Below are positions 45,249 through 55,851 of a stretch of 64,000 nt of DNA, one piece after another. The translations under genes and the position numbers were made by a program. The DNA is from Amaurobius ferox (lineage: Eukaryota > Arthropoda > Arachnida > Araneae > Amaurobiidae): the NCBI GenBank assembly GCA_951213105.1, contig OX578150.1, positions 19,880,022 through 19,944,021 on the forward strand. Direction: 5' to 3'. Positions within the stretch are counted from its first letter, which is position 1, and each line of letters starts with the position of its first letter. A model generated the notes under the pieces. The model ran no database searches and was not told the DNA's origin. It saw nothing but the letters and a program-made list of their open reading frames with translations.

Positions 45249-46420
45249 GTGCATTTCTTATTTCTACGAAGATGCAGTCATTTTAATACTGATGTGCAAA
45301 ATGATATTGATGGAAATGGTGATAAAATTAACACATGGTGCAAAGCTGGTGCTAAAGAGGAAGAAGCAGTTTTTTACATATGCAATATCAGTATTAATTG
45401 CAGCCAGCATGGAATCGCTTATCAAGTGACATATAAAAAAACAAAAGCCATATAGATAATTGTGTAAAGAATCATGGACAAAATTACATACTTAAAAAGC
45501 TGTCACAATTGCAAATTACTACTTACTTTGATTTCCATGGAATTACACATGCAGATTTTGTTAGATCTGCAGAAACAATGCTGTGTTTGGCCATTGCAGT
45601 TCATCATATACCTCATTTAGTAAAACTGCAACTAGTATAATATATTCCTGAAGATGTTTACTGACAGTAAAATAGCCAGTGATTTTAAATACAAAAGTTC
45701 TAAGTTGTCCTACATAATACCTGATGGGTCAGGATAATATTAGTTCAACTTTTAAAGATTATAGTGGGTAGGTTTCTGAAAGATGAATGGTTCAGAAGCT
45801 AGAAAGGAGAAGATCTATAGTTAATGGATTTGGAAAAAGGTGAAAATTGGTAAAACAAATTGGAAATAGGTCCAGATACAGAAAAGGCAATGGAACATCT
45901 AACAAGTTCAGAAAAAAGTCTATTATTATGCGAGCCAGATATTTTTACATAACTGCATACCTAATAAAAATTTTACCTTTATGTAACTGAATTCTCAAGA
46001 ATTTAAAATGTCTACACCCCTTACAACAAATTTAAGCTGAATTTCTCATCTCAATAAAATTAATTGCTTCTGAGCTTCCTGAAATAATTTCATCAGAAGA
46101 TATATCCAATCCAGGTGATGAATGGATCAGACTGCTAGCAGAGTGTTCTGCTGATCTTTAAGAATGGGGACAATTTAAAACATTTTTTTATATTTATATT
46201 TCTAACCCAACTGAGTCTCTTGATGTGCATTGGTCAAATATTTTTAAAATGAAAGATATTACTGGATCGATTAAATGTCAATTAATTTCAAAACTTGTCA
46301 AAGCTCTTATCTTTCTTCTACATGCAAATGGTGACAATGACAGGGGCAAGTTTTAGCTTTTATTTCAAGGAAATGATTCAGTTTTTCTTATTTTTATAAT
46401 GTATAGCAAAATTTTCGGTT
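45249..46420 (+). pseudogene. hAT transposase remnant, zinc-finger plus dimerisation domain, middle deleted
   Basis: The plus frame at 45249 gives NDIDGNGDKINTWCKAGAKE and FYICNISINCSQHGIAY, a BED-like leader with a CxxC partly lost. It continues through broken frames with ITHADFVRSAETMLCLAIAV and FTDSKIASDFKYKSSKLSYI. The C-terminal block at 46070-46380 reads ISSEDISNPGDEWIRLLAEC, WSNIFKMKDITG and KLVKALIFLLHANGDNDRG. This is the dimerisation domain, where the family has HGNADVERGF. The catalytic middle is missing and there are many stops. It is a different hAT lineage from the other four. Confidence 0.75.
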
Positions 46421-47130
46421 TAAGTATGTGATCCTTCTCCTGGTAAGTGCTTTAATTCTGTAATTTTAACTTTTATTGTTTATTCAATTTCAATATATAA
46501 AAATAATTTATAATTTACATAAAATAAACTAAGGACAAAAAGAAATACTTTACATTGCTACAAATGATACAATTTGGGCATTGGTCTGCTACGAAATTGA
46601 TACTAAACTTAACTTTTGCTGCTACGAAACTGATACCAAACTTAACTTTACCTGCTAGGAAACTGATACGCAGTGTTCTCCCTCCCTATCTTTTGAATGG
46701 GCGGGCCGCCCGGCCGACAATCTAAGAAAAACGCATGTAAAAAGTAAAAATTAAAAAAAAAAGAACGAACGAATGTGAACAAACATAAAAAATAATTTTT
46801 GATTAGCCTACATAAATTTACGAAGCCACTAACTAAAGAACTTTGGAGCCGGATTAAAGAGCCACTGACAGCATAATATTTTGCCTACCATCTGAGCCAA
46901 TAACCCCTTTAAAAAAAGGAAATTTAGTCCTCCAATCATTCCGGGATGGCGCCATGCCAATAAATATACACCGCCGAAGTGAAAACATAACGGCTGCACA
47001 TCAGTAAACATGGACGCTGTGCATTTTTCCCATAGAGGAATAAAATAGTGAATAATTTGCCAAATAGTCTTGTTCTATGCTATGTGTTTCTGAATATCTT
47101 GTAGGGTAATTTTGCTTTGTGTTTTTTTAA

Positions 47131-47219
47131 AATGAGTAGAAAGGTAATCCAGGGAAAGAACCTATTTAGTTATTTTAACAAAGTTCATAAAATAATGTGC
47201 GTGAAAGTGATACTACGTC
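47131..47219 (+). pseudogene. hAT transposase N-terminus (same element)
   Basis: ATG at 47131 gives MSRKVIQGKNLFSYFNKVHK, a typical hAT opening (basic residues then a LxSYF-K motif), for about 30 codons. It is then cut by the satellite-bearing element at 47220. Confidence 0.55.
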
Positions 47220-48235
47220 TACAGAACTGCCAACTTTTAAGGATTTTCTGTAGTTTATACGGATTTTTACTTCATCTTACAGTTTTACGGACTCTCAAAT
47301 CTACGGAAAATCCCGTGAAATCCATGCATCCCACCATTCAATTCATATTCCCTGCTTTGCTGAGAGTCCAAAATTATCAGTTTGCATCTATTTTTTTCTT
47401 CTAATGATTTCATATCAGAAAAATAGACGCAATTTATTTTAAAGTGTAAGTAAAAATAAAGAAATATTTTACTAAACAAATTATATTTTGCTTAAATTGT
47501 AAGATTGAGCAATTCAGTCTTTCTTTTCGGGTTTTGCTGAGAGTACACAATTGCCTTTCTTCATCCATCTACATCCCCGTATTATTGCACATAAACTTGA
47601 CTAAACTAGCTTATTTTCATATTTTGCTGGATTATAAAGGTTAATTTTTTAATTATTTTCATATTATTAGTACGATCGTGAAATTCAGTTTTTTTTTTTC
47701 ACGGGCGTTGCCGAAAGTACGCAATTATCCTTTTCCATCGATCTCCATCTCCCTATTGCTGCACATTAACTTGACTAAACTAGCTTATTTTCATAGTTTG
47801 GATTATTATAAAAGTTAATTTTTTAATTATTTTCATATAAATAGTACGATCGTGAAATTCAGTTGTAATGTTTCTTTTTGCTTCCGTTGCCGAGAGCACG
47901 CAATTATCCTTTTCCATCGATCGCCATTTCCCTATTGTTGCACATTAACTTAACTAAACAAACTTATTTTCATATTTTAGTTGATTATAAAGGTTAATTT
48001 TTTAATTATTTTCATATAAATGTACGATCGTGAAATTCAGTATTTTGTTTCACGTGCGTTGCCGAAGGTACGCAATTATCCTTTTCCATCGATCTCCATC
48101 TCCCTATTGTTGCATATTAACTTGACTAAACTAGCTTATTTACATATTTTGGTTGATTATAAAGGTTAATTTTTTAATTATTTTCACATAAATAGTACGA
48201 TCATGAAATTCAGTTTTTTTTTTGCAGGCATTGCT
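47220..48235. mobile_element. Satellite-bearing inverted-repeat element, copy 2, right end lost
   Basis: Begins CAGAACTGCCAACTTTTAAG, the same terminus as 38079, followed by the same lead (GGATTTTTACTTCATCTTAC, AAATCCCGTGAAATCCAT) and four to five units of 171-179 bp with the same internal words. It stops after TTTTTTTTTGCAGGC near 48235 without the GGCATCCCTG right end, and is joined there to hAT sequence. Confidence 0.82.
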
Positions 48236-48294
48236 GTTCTTTACTAATGTTTTCTGATATTTTACCTTATTTGGCTGCTTTATCTAGGGGTTGA

Positions 48295-49020
48295 CAAAAA
48301 TAAGATATCGGCTTAACAGAAATAGAACCAATTTTGGAAGCCATAAAACTGACCATTACAGAACTTTAAGAATCTCTTTGGTTGTCACTTTCAAAGCATC
48401 CACCACAATCTGACTAGTTTCTGGCCTGATTTTCATGTTAAATTTTCAGATGCTGAAGCAGCTACATTTAAACATTTAAAACTGAAATCTATGATAAATA
48501 CATAGATATAGTTGTTGATCACCTGGAAGCCAGACATGCTTATTATTACATCTTTCCCTAGACTTTTTAGTACAAACACCTCCAGTCATGACGAAAATGA
48601 GGCCGCTGAGAGTCTCTTTGATCATTATTCTAAACAAGGGAATCCACCAATATTAAACTATGAAGCTTCTAAATTAGAGTGGGTTGTTGCCTCCAAAATG
48701 ATCAAAGGGCAATCATATAAAAATATGAGCACAAAGCAAATACTTTTGAAATTGGCTACAACACCTGATTGATCTCAGAGAATAATTTCAAATTTATCAA
48801 AGCTGGCTACTGTTGCACTCTATATCTGTCAGTACAGCAGAATGTAAAAGAGAATTTTCATCCCAAGGTAGAATTTAGACCTGTTTGCGAAACCGAATGA
48901 AACAGTCCACTCTGAATAATCTCATGGCTATTTCAATAGAGGGGCCAGATCCAGATGATTTTGATTATAACAAGGCAGCTGATGACTTTGCTTCTCAGAA
49001 GAAGAGAAAAATTCATGTGT
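48295..49020 (+). pseudogene. hAT transposase C-terminus (same element)
   Basis: Frames read IGLTEIEPILEAIKLTITEL, IYDKYIDIVVDHLEARHAYY, LNYEASKLEWVVASKMIKGQ, SYKNMSTKQILLKLATTPD, then after shifts NLSKLATVALYICQYSR with KREFSS (family: DCERGFS), LRNRMKQSTLNNLMAISIEG and PDPDDFDYNKAADDFASQKK. This is the canonical hAT dimerisation region ending in ISIEGP-DF. At least four stops or frameshifts are present. Confidence 0.88.
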
Positions 49021-49395
49021 AGAATTATTAGTATTTATTAATACTAATAAGTAATTATATTGTAATATTATATATAATATGTGTTGTAATTATTATTAAA
49101 TGTAAGTTACATTTAAAGAAGTTTGCGTTTCTGAGCATCGAAAAAATTTGTAAAACATAATACATCTGCTTTGACCACCCAGTTGTTGATTCACACCACC
49201 CGGCTGGTAAAATTTTCAAGGGAGAACACTGCTGATACGAATCTCTGTTTTTACTGATACGAAATGTGATACGAAGTAGACTAGTGTGAATGTGATACCT
49301 GCACACATTAGTTGCCAAAATTCTCCCCACTAAGGTGGAAGTCAAATTTTACAGTATTACGCATACTGCTCCACTTGGAGGATATTTGGATAGCA

Positions 49396-50170
49396 TCCCA
49401 GTTCTTTGTGGAATGGAAAGAGATTCCTCACATAAGGATTTCATATCCACTATTGATATAATGGCAAATTATGCAAATTGAGGAGAAAGTGATAAGCTTT
49501 TAACTATCAAGTTAAAGCTGGGAGGAGAGGCAGCACGTCAAATAAGAGACAACCCAAGCTTAAAAAGAGAGAAAAATTTGAATGTCATTGTGAAAGCTCT
49601 CTTGACAGATTTTCATCGCCAGAGTATGCTCATAAACATTTAAGGTCCCTCCTTCAAAGCTACCAGCTCCCACATGAGACGGTGAGGCAATATGCGGCTA
49701 GAGTAGAGTCGTTATCCTTCAAAACTGTTCCCGCAGAATTACTTCAGAATTCTTTGGCAGACAAAAATCACCAGGATATTCTCATGTCAGTGTTTATTGA
49801 GGATCTTACACCACATACTAGAAGGTTAGTCCTATCTCAAAACCACAAAACTTTTCATAAGACCTGTAATAAGGCAGTGGCTGAGGAGGAAGTGTGGAAT
49901 CAACAGAACTTTTAACAACCGTTAGAGGAAGTAAAAGTAGTTAACCAGTCGGAATCAGAGGGATTAAAAGAAATTTTTCTCAAACAACAGAAAATGATAG
50001 CATCATTAACTGAATCTGTAGTGGCTTCTAATGCAGAAGAGGGAGATGATTTTAAAGCTTGGGGAGGAAAATTTGACTTTTCTCATTTGCAAGATTTGCA
50101 CAAGTTGCCCTTGCAAGATTTACTTAAAGAATTTAAACATGTTTTTGTAAATTCTGTTTCAGACTTATAA
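49396..50170 (+). pseudogene. LTR-retrotransposon gag remnant
   Basis: The plus strand reads IPVLCGMERDSSHKDFISTI, KLLTIKLKLGGEAARQIRDN, then after a shift HLRSLLQSYQLPHETVRQYA, ARVESLSFKTVPAELLQNSL, FIEDLTPHTRRLVLSQN, a Glu-rich stretch and LQDLLKEFKHVFVN. A helical gag with KLxGxA and VRQYAxRVExL blocks suggests a retrotransposon capsid (Ty3/gypsy- or Copia-like). Protease, RT and zinc knuckle are not found; the sequence ends before the pogo copy at 50375. Confidence 0.6.
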
Positions 50171-50374
50171 GGGAAGGCTTTGCAATAGTTCTCTCGGATT
50201 GCAATCTTTCATGTCCTATCTTGTAAAGGACCATGAATAATGATAAAACGCCACGGCTTTCATCTGCTAAGTGATAGGAGGCGCCATAATAACAATCTGA
50301 AGTTGTCATGCAAACGTGCTCTACTGACATGTATTATTTACATTTTAAAGTGAAAATATTATCCTTTTCAATTA

Positions 50375-52142
50375 CAGTACAACCTCGAAAATCCGGACTC
50401 GTCCGGACTTTGCCGATTCCGGATTTTCGATTTTTCCGGATTATAGAATTTGAATAAAATTCAGATTTAATATTAACTAAATACACTATGAAGCACTATT
50501 TTTAGTGAAAATAATGGCAAAAGTTAAGTTAATCAATTAAAACATATTTAATCTAAAAATAGGGCAAAAAAAATTTCTAAGAAAAAATATACACATTAAT
50601 TTAGAATGTGTGAAAGAAACAAAATGATAAAATTCCATTTTATCATTTCGTTTAAATATTTGAATTAACATTTGTTATTTCATTAATTTTGGTTTATGGG
50701 AAAGCAGCTTTCTTTATTCTGTAGATACATTATTTCTGCTAGGTTGTAAAGCTTCTTTGTTCAAGACCTTTAATTGCATGATCGATTGTTTGCATAAGAT
50801 TATCAATGGGTATTTTTTCTTCTCCACATTTATCGTCGCTACTTCGATCCTTTTTTATTTAACATCATATCGCGAATTTCGCCATCATTCAATTTATTTA
50901 CGATTGGCGCTTCGTCATCACAGTGCAGAACTTCCGTTATAATCGACTTTGTCGAGCTTTAATGAAGCGTCGGAAGATCTAATGAAGTGCTGAGATTTAA
51001 AAAAGATCTAGGATTAGCTTTTCTGACGATATACTTAAAGGTGTAAATGTATTTAAACCATTTTCGCTATTAACGAACGAAAAACAAAAAATAAGAACTT
51101 AAAAGTTTTATTTATTCTCTAGCATCTATATAATGTTATGTTTAAAAAGGTTGATGACTCTGAAAAAAGTAAAAACTTTATTAGTAATAATCAAATATGT
51201 AAAAAATATCGCAGTAGATAAAATAAATATCTTTTCCGAAAAAGAAAAATATCTCTCTTCTCAATGATTTTTCTAAATTACAATGAGTCATTACTAGGCT
51301 GCAGCAGCACCGGGACGTGGTGCGGCAGGGAAAGCAAAGAAAGGAATTTGCTTAGTTCCTAATCGTAAACACAGCCGACCCCTTTGAGAGGTCTGTGTGA
51401 CCTTGTTGCTCGGTTCTGTGCGATACAATATTATTTAGTTATTTATTTGCTATTTATAGTATGTAAATATGGCTTTCTAAACAAAAAAGGCAAAATATAT
51501 AGTCGATTTCAAGCTGACACGTTCGACGAAAACGAAAAAATCGTCAGATATCGGGAGGGGGAGGAGATTCAAAAGACAAAACAGAATACATTGAAGAATG
51601 GGATTCGTACTATGAAGTGAACAAAATAAATTTCCGTGAGCGTTAATATGAATTCTCGGGATTTTTAGATTTAATTAAACAATCTGTGATAAAATGTTAC
51701 GATAACGTTTTAAAGTGTTTAATATTAAAAATTACATTGTTTCAGAAAAATGTCTTTTTCAATAATGAGAAAAGAAAATTTTGATAATAAAAATTCCGTA
51801 TTTACATAACGATGCATATTTTACGCGAAATAATTCATCGGCAGTTGTGATTTGAATAAGAGGGAGGAGGGATTAATGATAATGTAATTCACGCTCCAAC
51901 CACGAGCCGATCTACGGCCGTCCATCTAAACTTTCGTTTCATTTCTGGGTTCAGAAAGTCGACCGGAAAATATGGTAAAATAAATAATCTTACGTATAAA
52001 ATAAATAATCTTACCCTGCTTAACTTACCTAAAGTTCGCGACTTCGTCAGTCCGGGGGAAAAAAAAAAAACGAAAATTTGGAAAACGTCCGGATTTTGGA
52101 GGTTTCCGGATTTTGGATGTCCGGATTTTCGAGGTTGTACTG
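50375..52142 (-). mobile_element. Non-autonomous pogo/Tigger-type element, copy 2
   Basis: Ends CAGTACAACCTCGAAAATCC at both termini, each flanked by TA (50373-50374, 52143-52144). It is homologous along its 1,768 bp to 6497-8275 in reverse orientation, including the TTTCGGTCGAC-like and GATATCGGGAGGGGGAGGAG segments. Not autonomous: only the transposase C-terminus is recognisable. Confidence 0.9.
50690..50975 (-). pseudogene. Tigger-type transposase C-terminal remnant (in pogo copy 2)
   Basis: Minus-strand frames give EVLHCDDEAPIVNKLNDGEI with RDMMLNKK, then, after a stop and a frame change, EEKIPIDNLMQTIDHAIKGL with EQRSF. This is the same peptide as in copy 1. The antisense open frame at 50757-50942 is its shadow. 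Confidence 0.6.
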
Positions 52143-52233
52143 TATTATTATTATTTAGAAATAAAATGGACAGTAATGGTAAGTAGTAAACGATAAATTT
52201 ATTACTAATATAATTTTATATCTTATTAATTAG

Positions 52234-52400
52234 CTAAACAACTGCCAAGACATGGTCGTAAAGGTTGATCAAACACAACAAAGACAAAGGCTGAAATTTT
52301 TGGAAACCAAAACTGAACTAATCAACAAAACTACTGACTGTATTACAATGAAAGTCAAAGCAGATGAAATTTGTAAAATAATGAATGATTTAAATTCTTT
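52234..52400 (+). CDS. Candidate internal host exon, unrecognised helical protein
   Basis: TTATTAATTAG (acceptor) precedes and GTAAGT (perfect donor) follows 167 bases that are open in one frame: LNNCQDMVVKVDQTQQRQRL, KFLETKTELINKTTDCITMK, VKADEICKIMNDLNSL. The peptide is charged and heptad-like (coiled-coil style), with no transposon resemblance. Both splice sites bounding the open segment make an exon plausible. Identity unknown. Confidence 0.42.
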
Positions 52401-52898
52401 GTAAGTTTGAAATTATGAATGGGAATGATTCAAAGTATGATCAATACAAATGAAAACATTACAATGTGCACATTTAACAAATGCATAATCATTGAAATTT
52501 ACAATGAAGCAAGTTGCTGCTCCAATATTAAATACAGTTGCCATTACCTTGTTAAATTTTGTAATGTCTTTTTCAACAGAATATCCAGCTTTCTTCCAAG
52601 AATATATTACTATATCTTGAAATATATCAGCGCCAAGCTAATTGTACACAAATGAATGCATTTTTAAAATAAATAATCTGTCATTTAACTTTCTGTTGGC
52701 CTCTTCATCGATGTTGGTTCAAAATTACAATTGGTTACAAGATCATCATCCCCTCCGATATTTGTGGAATGTCCGATCGCGAGCCCAGTCACATGTCCTA
52801 CTCCTCTTAGGTTGGTGGTACACTCATCGCGTTATGTTGCATGGAGATAGTTTTTGCTTTGTTTTTAAGTTTTCTTAGTTCGGAAAGTGTATGAAAAT

Positions 52899-54190
52899 AT
52901 GTTTGTTGTAAAAGAATGAAAAGTAGACACAGAATGTCACCAATTTCAAGAAAGATGGACTTATGAAAACTTTTTTATCATGCACAATGGTCAGCTTATC
53001 TGCCTGTTGTGTAATGAATCCATATCTGTTTTAAAAGAATACAATATGAAGCGGCATTATTCCAGTAAGCATATTACTCAGCATACACTCATGGGTCAGT
53101 TGTGAAAAGATAAAATTCAAAGGCTAATCAACAATTTGAACAAACAGCAACAATTGTTTAATAAATAAAGGACACAACTGGACAATGTTGTGAAAGCTAG
53201 CTTCATAGTCTGTTCAAAAATAGCAAAGTCATCGAAACCATTCGCTGAAGGAGAATTTGTCAAAGAGTGCCTATTAGAAATTTAAGATGTTTTATGTCCC
53301 GTAAAGAAAAATGAATTTGAGAAAATAAGCTTATCAAGACGTACTGTTGTTCGATGTATAGATATGATGGCTGGTGATATCAAGAAAAAATTGGCTGATC
53401 GTGTGACTGATTTTAAAGCATTTCGTTTGCTTTGGACAAGAGCACCGACTTGTCTGATACAGTTCAACTAGCTATTTTTATACGAGGCATTGATAAAGAA
53501 TTTACTGTAACTGAGGAATTGCTGTCTTTAGAGCCCCTAAAAGGGACCACTACTGGAAAAGATATTTTTTGTGAGGTTAAAAGTGCTATCAAACAGTATG
53601 GTTTGCAGTGGTGCACATTAATTGGGGTTTGCACAGATGGTGCACCTTTTATGGTCGGTTCACGAAAGGGTTTCATCGGAATTTTGAAAGAAAAAGCAAT
53701 TGACTTGAATGTGTAAAAAGACGATTTAATAATCCTACATTGCATTATCCACCAACAAAACTTGTGTTCTAAGTCCATCCGATTACAGAACGTTATGGAT
53801 GTGATAGTAAAGACCATAAATTTTATTCGATACCGCGTGCTTAATCATCGCCAGTTCAAAGCATTTTTGGATGACGTCTCTTCAGAACATGGTGATGTTC
53901 CATATTGTTGCGAAGTAAGGTGGTTAAGCAAAGGCAAAATGCTAAAAAGATTTTACGATCTTACACAGGAAATAGCTGATTTTATGGAAATCAAAGAAAA
54001 ACCATTGCCCGAAGTCAGTGATCAGAAATGGTTATGTGATTTAGCATTTCTAGTTGACATCACGGGTCACTTAAACGAGTTGAATTTGAAGCTTCATAAA
54101 CAAGGTCAGTTGGTAAAAGAATTGTACAGCCATCTGAAATCGTTCCAGAACAAAATTCGCTTGTGGGAAACACAAGTGAATTTTGTATAA
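52899..54190 (+). pseudogene. hAT transposase remnant, GTF2IRD2/ZBED-like
   Basis: Plus-strand frames in order: DTECHQFQERWTYENFFIMH, LICLLCNESISVLKEYNMKR with HYSSKH (BED-type finger); KPFAEGEFVKECLLEI; SLSRRTVVRCIDMMAGDIKK; DLSDTVQLAIFIRGIDKEFT with EELLSLEPLKGTTTGKDIF; GVCTDGAPFMVGSRKGFIG (second catalytic Asp); NFIRYRVLNHRQFKAFLDDV; EVRWLSKGKMLKRFYDL; and DLAFLVDITGHLNELNLKL. The first Asp (DEST in the family) falls at WTRAPTCLI/DKSTDLSD, readable after a shift. It ends at 54190 before the dimerisation domain. Order and motifs match GTF2IRD2-type hAT proteins closely. Confidence 0.88.
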
Positions 54191-54210
54191 AAACAAAAAG
54201 TAGGCTAGTT

Positions 54211-54307
54211 ATTGGCTTTAAATAATGCAATGTAGATTATGTTAATTTGATTCTACAGTTAGTAGAATCAAATTAATAGAATCTATATTGCATTGTTTAA
54301 AGCCAAT
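54211..54307. repeat. Near-perfect palindrome, 46-bp arms, 5-base loop
   Basis: ATTGGCTTTAAATAATGCAA...GATTCTAC pairs with GTAGAATCAAATTAATAGAA...AAGCCAAT around AGTTA. Only a few mismatches. It lies 20 bases after the truncated hAT frame. Confidence 0.9.
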
Positions 54308-54309
54308 AA

Positions 54310-55851
54310 GACAGAAACAAAAAAAATATCAATGATTTAAAAAAATTATGATTAAAATTTTAATATACATTTAATGTTTACTAATTTCTAGTGAATATAA
54401 ATTTACACCAATTGCATCCAAATAAACTCTCTTATAACAAAAATGTACTTTCTACATTTACTTTCTACTTTTCTTCTCAACTTAAAAAATATGTTGTAAT
54501 ATATATATAATACAAAAGTAATCATATGAAGAAAACGAAAGCATACAAAAGTATGAAAAAGGCTTAACGTAGATGGCGCAATGCTGCAAAGTACGTAAAG
54601 CAGTTATAGCAAATAAAATTATTAAGGAAAAAATGGGAATCAAGCCAACGGGAAAGCATAAATGGCCGAGGGGGATTGTGACCCCTCATTTCTGGTTATA
54701 GCATGCTATTACACCCAGGTAACACTCCCGGTACCAAATACTTTGCCAAAACTTAACTTCTGAAATGGTGTAGAGCACAAAACACTGACCGTGGAAGTGA
54801 GTACAAAACTCAAGTATCGAAGACAAATCCGAAGTACAAAGCCGAAATAAAAAACCATAGTGAAAAAGGGAAAGAGACGTTGACAAAGGAGACTGCAATC
54901 CATATATAGCATTATACTACCACTAGGGTGCGCTATCAGTAAGTTCCGTGTAGGTGAATCACACAGTTACCATTTCCAAAATTGATAACATCACAGGTGT
55001 GTACAAGTTATATCCCTAAAATAAGCGTTTTTCACACCGTTGTATACAGTATTATAATAATGTCTTAGGAAATTTGAGGGATAATGTTTCTTAATCGCCT
55101 CTTGCATTATTCTTCTGTCATTGGTAGTCCGATATGACATCAAATGTCTATATACAATATCTCATTATATGTCTATATATATATATATATATATGAGGCG
55201 GTGAGCGGAACAACAGCCCAACCACCAAAAAACATTTTTTGGAGTTAACCATGACTTCTAAAAGAGTGTTTTATTAGATGGTAAAGTTTTTAAAACTTTT
55301 TTAAATCATTTAAATGCTGTGGGAGGCATTAATCTGTTTCTTCACTATTGAGAATGGGTGTTTTCACGTAATGAATAACTAACTGCCCATCTCCAACATG
55401 TTTCGAGAAAAATTGGTTCTGTATGCAGTTTATGTACGCCTGCTCCTGCCCTTGATTAGTGCTACCTGCTTCATTAATTGATAGTTTGTTTGTATTCTCA
55501 GTGCGGTTCTTAGTGAGAATTATAGATACACATATTTTTATAAAGAAGTGAAAAGTCTACAATTTCTAGTTTTCATACTTTGGAAACAAAGCAAAAGGTA
55601 TTTATTATTTCTTGGGAACAACAAAGAAACTTTTTTTTTTAATTATAAAATTATTTGCTTGAGGGAAAGGCAGATGTAGTGTGCCAAGCACATCGCTCGA
55701 TCGCTCCCCCCCCCCCCCCCCCCCATGAAATCTGTCTAATGGGTAATCAAGGCCTGTACAAGGTGATAGTGTTACCACTATTTTCTTTCTAACCCTCATG
55801 TTTTGTTTGTTTCAACATTTTAAGTATTTTATTCATTTTATTTTTAGAATG
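54310..55851. other. Spacer with simple repeats, no gene recognised
   Basis: A (TA)n run lies at 55174-55194 and a C-run of about 20 at 55706-55725. A balanced-composition patch at 54550-54960 contains TAGATGGCGC and could be regulatory. The 5' end of the P-like element probably lies in the last few hundred bases, but no inverted repeat was found. Confidence 0.35.

Larger units (their letters stand above)
46671..49231 (+). mobile_element. hAT element, 2,561 bp, exact 8-bp target duplication
   Basis: Ends CAGTGTTCTCCCTCCCTATC (46671) and, inward from 49231, CAGTGTTCTCCCTTGAAAAT share a 13-bp TIR. CTGATACG is duplicated exactly at 46663-46670 and 49232-49239. An 8-bp duplication with CAGTG ends defines hAT. 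A transposase N-terminus and C-terminus lie inside, separated by a second insertion (47220 to about 48235). Confidence 0.93.

Noticed and set aside
51384..51620. 78-codon plus-strand frame inside pogo copy 2
   Set aside because: The equivalent in copy 1 is not kept as a clean frame and no transposase motif is present.
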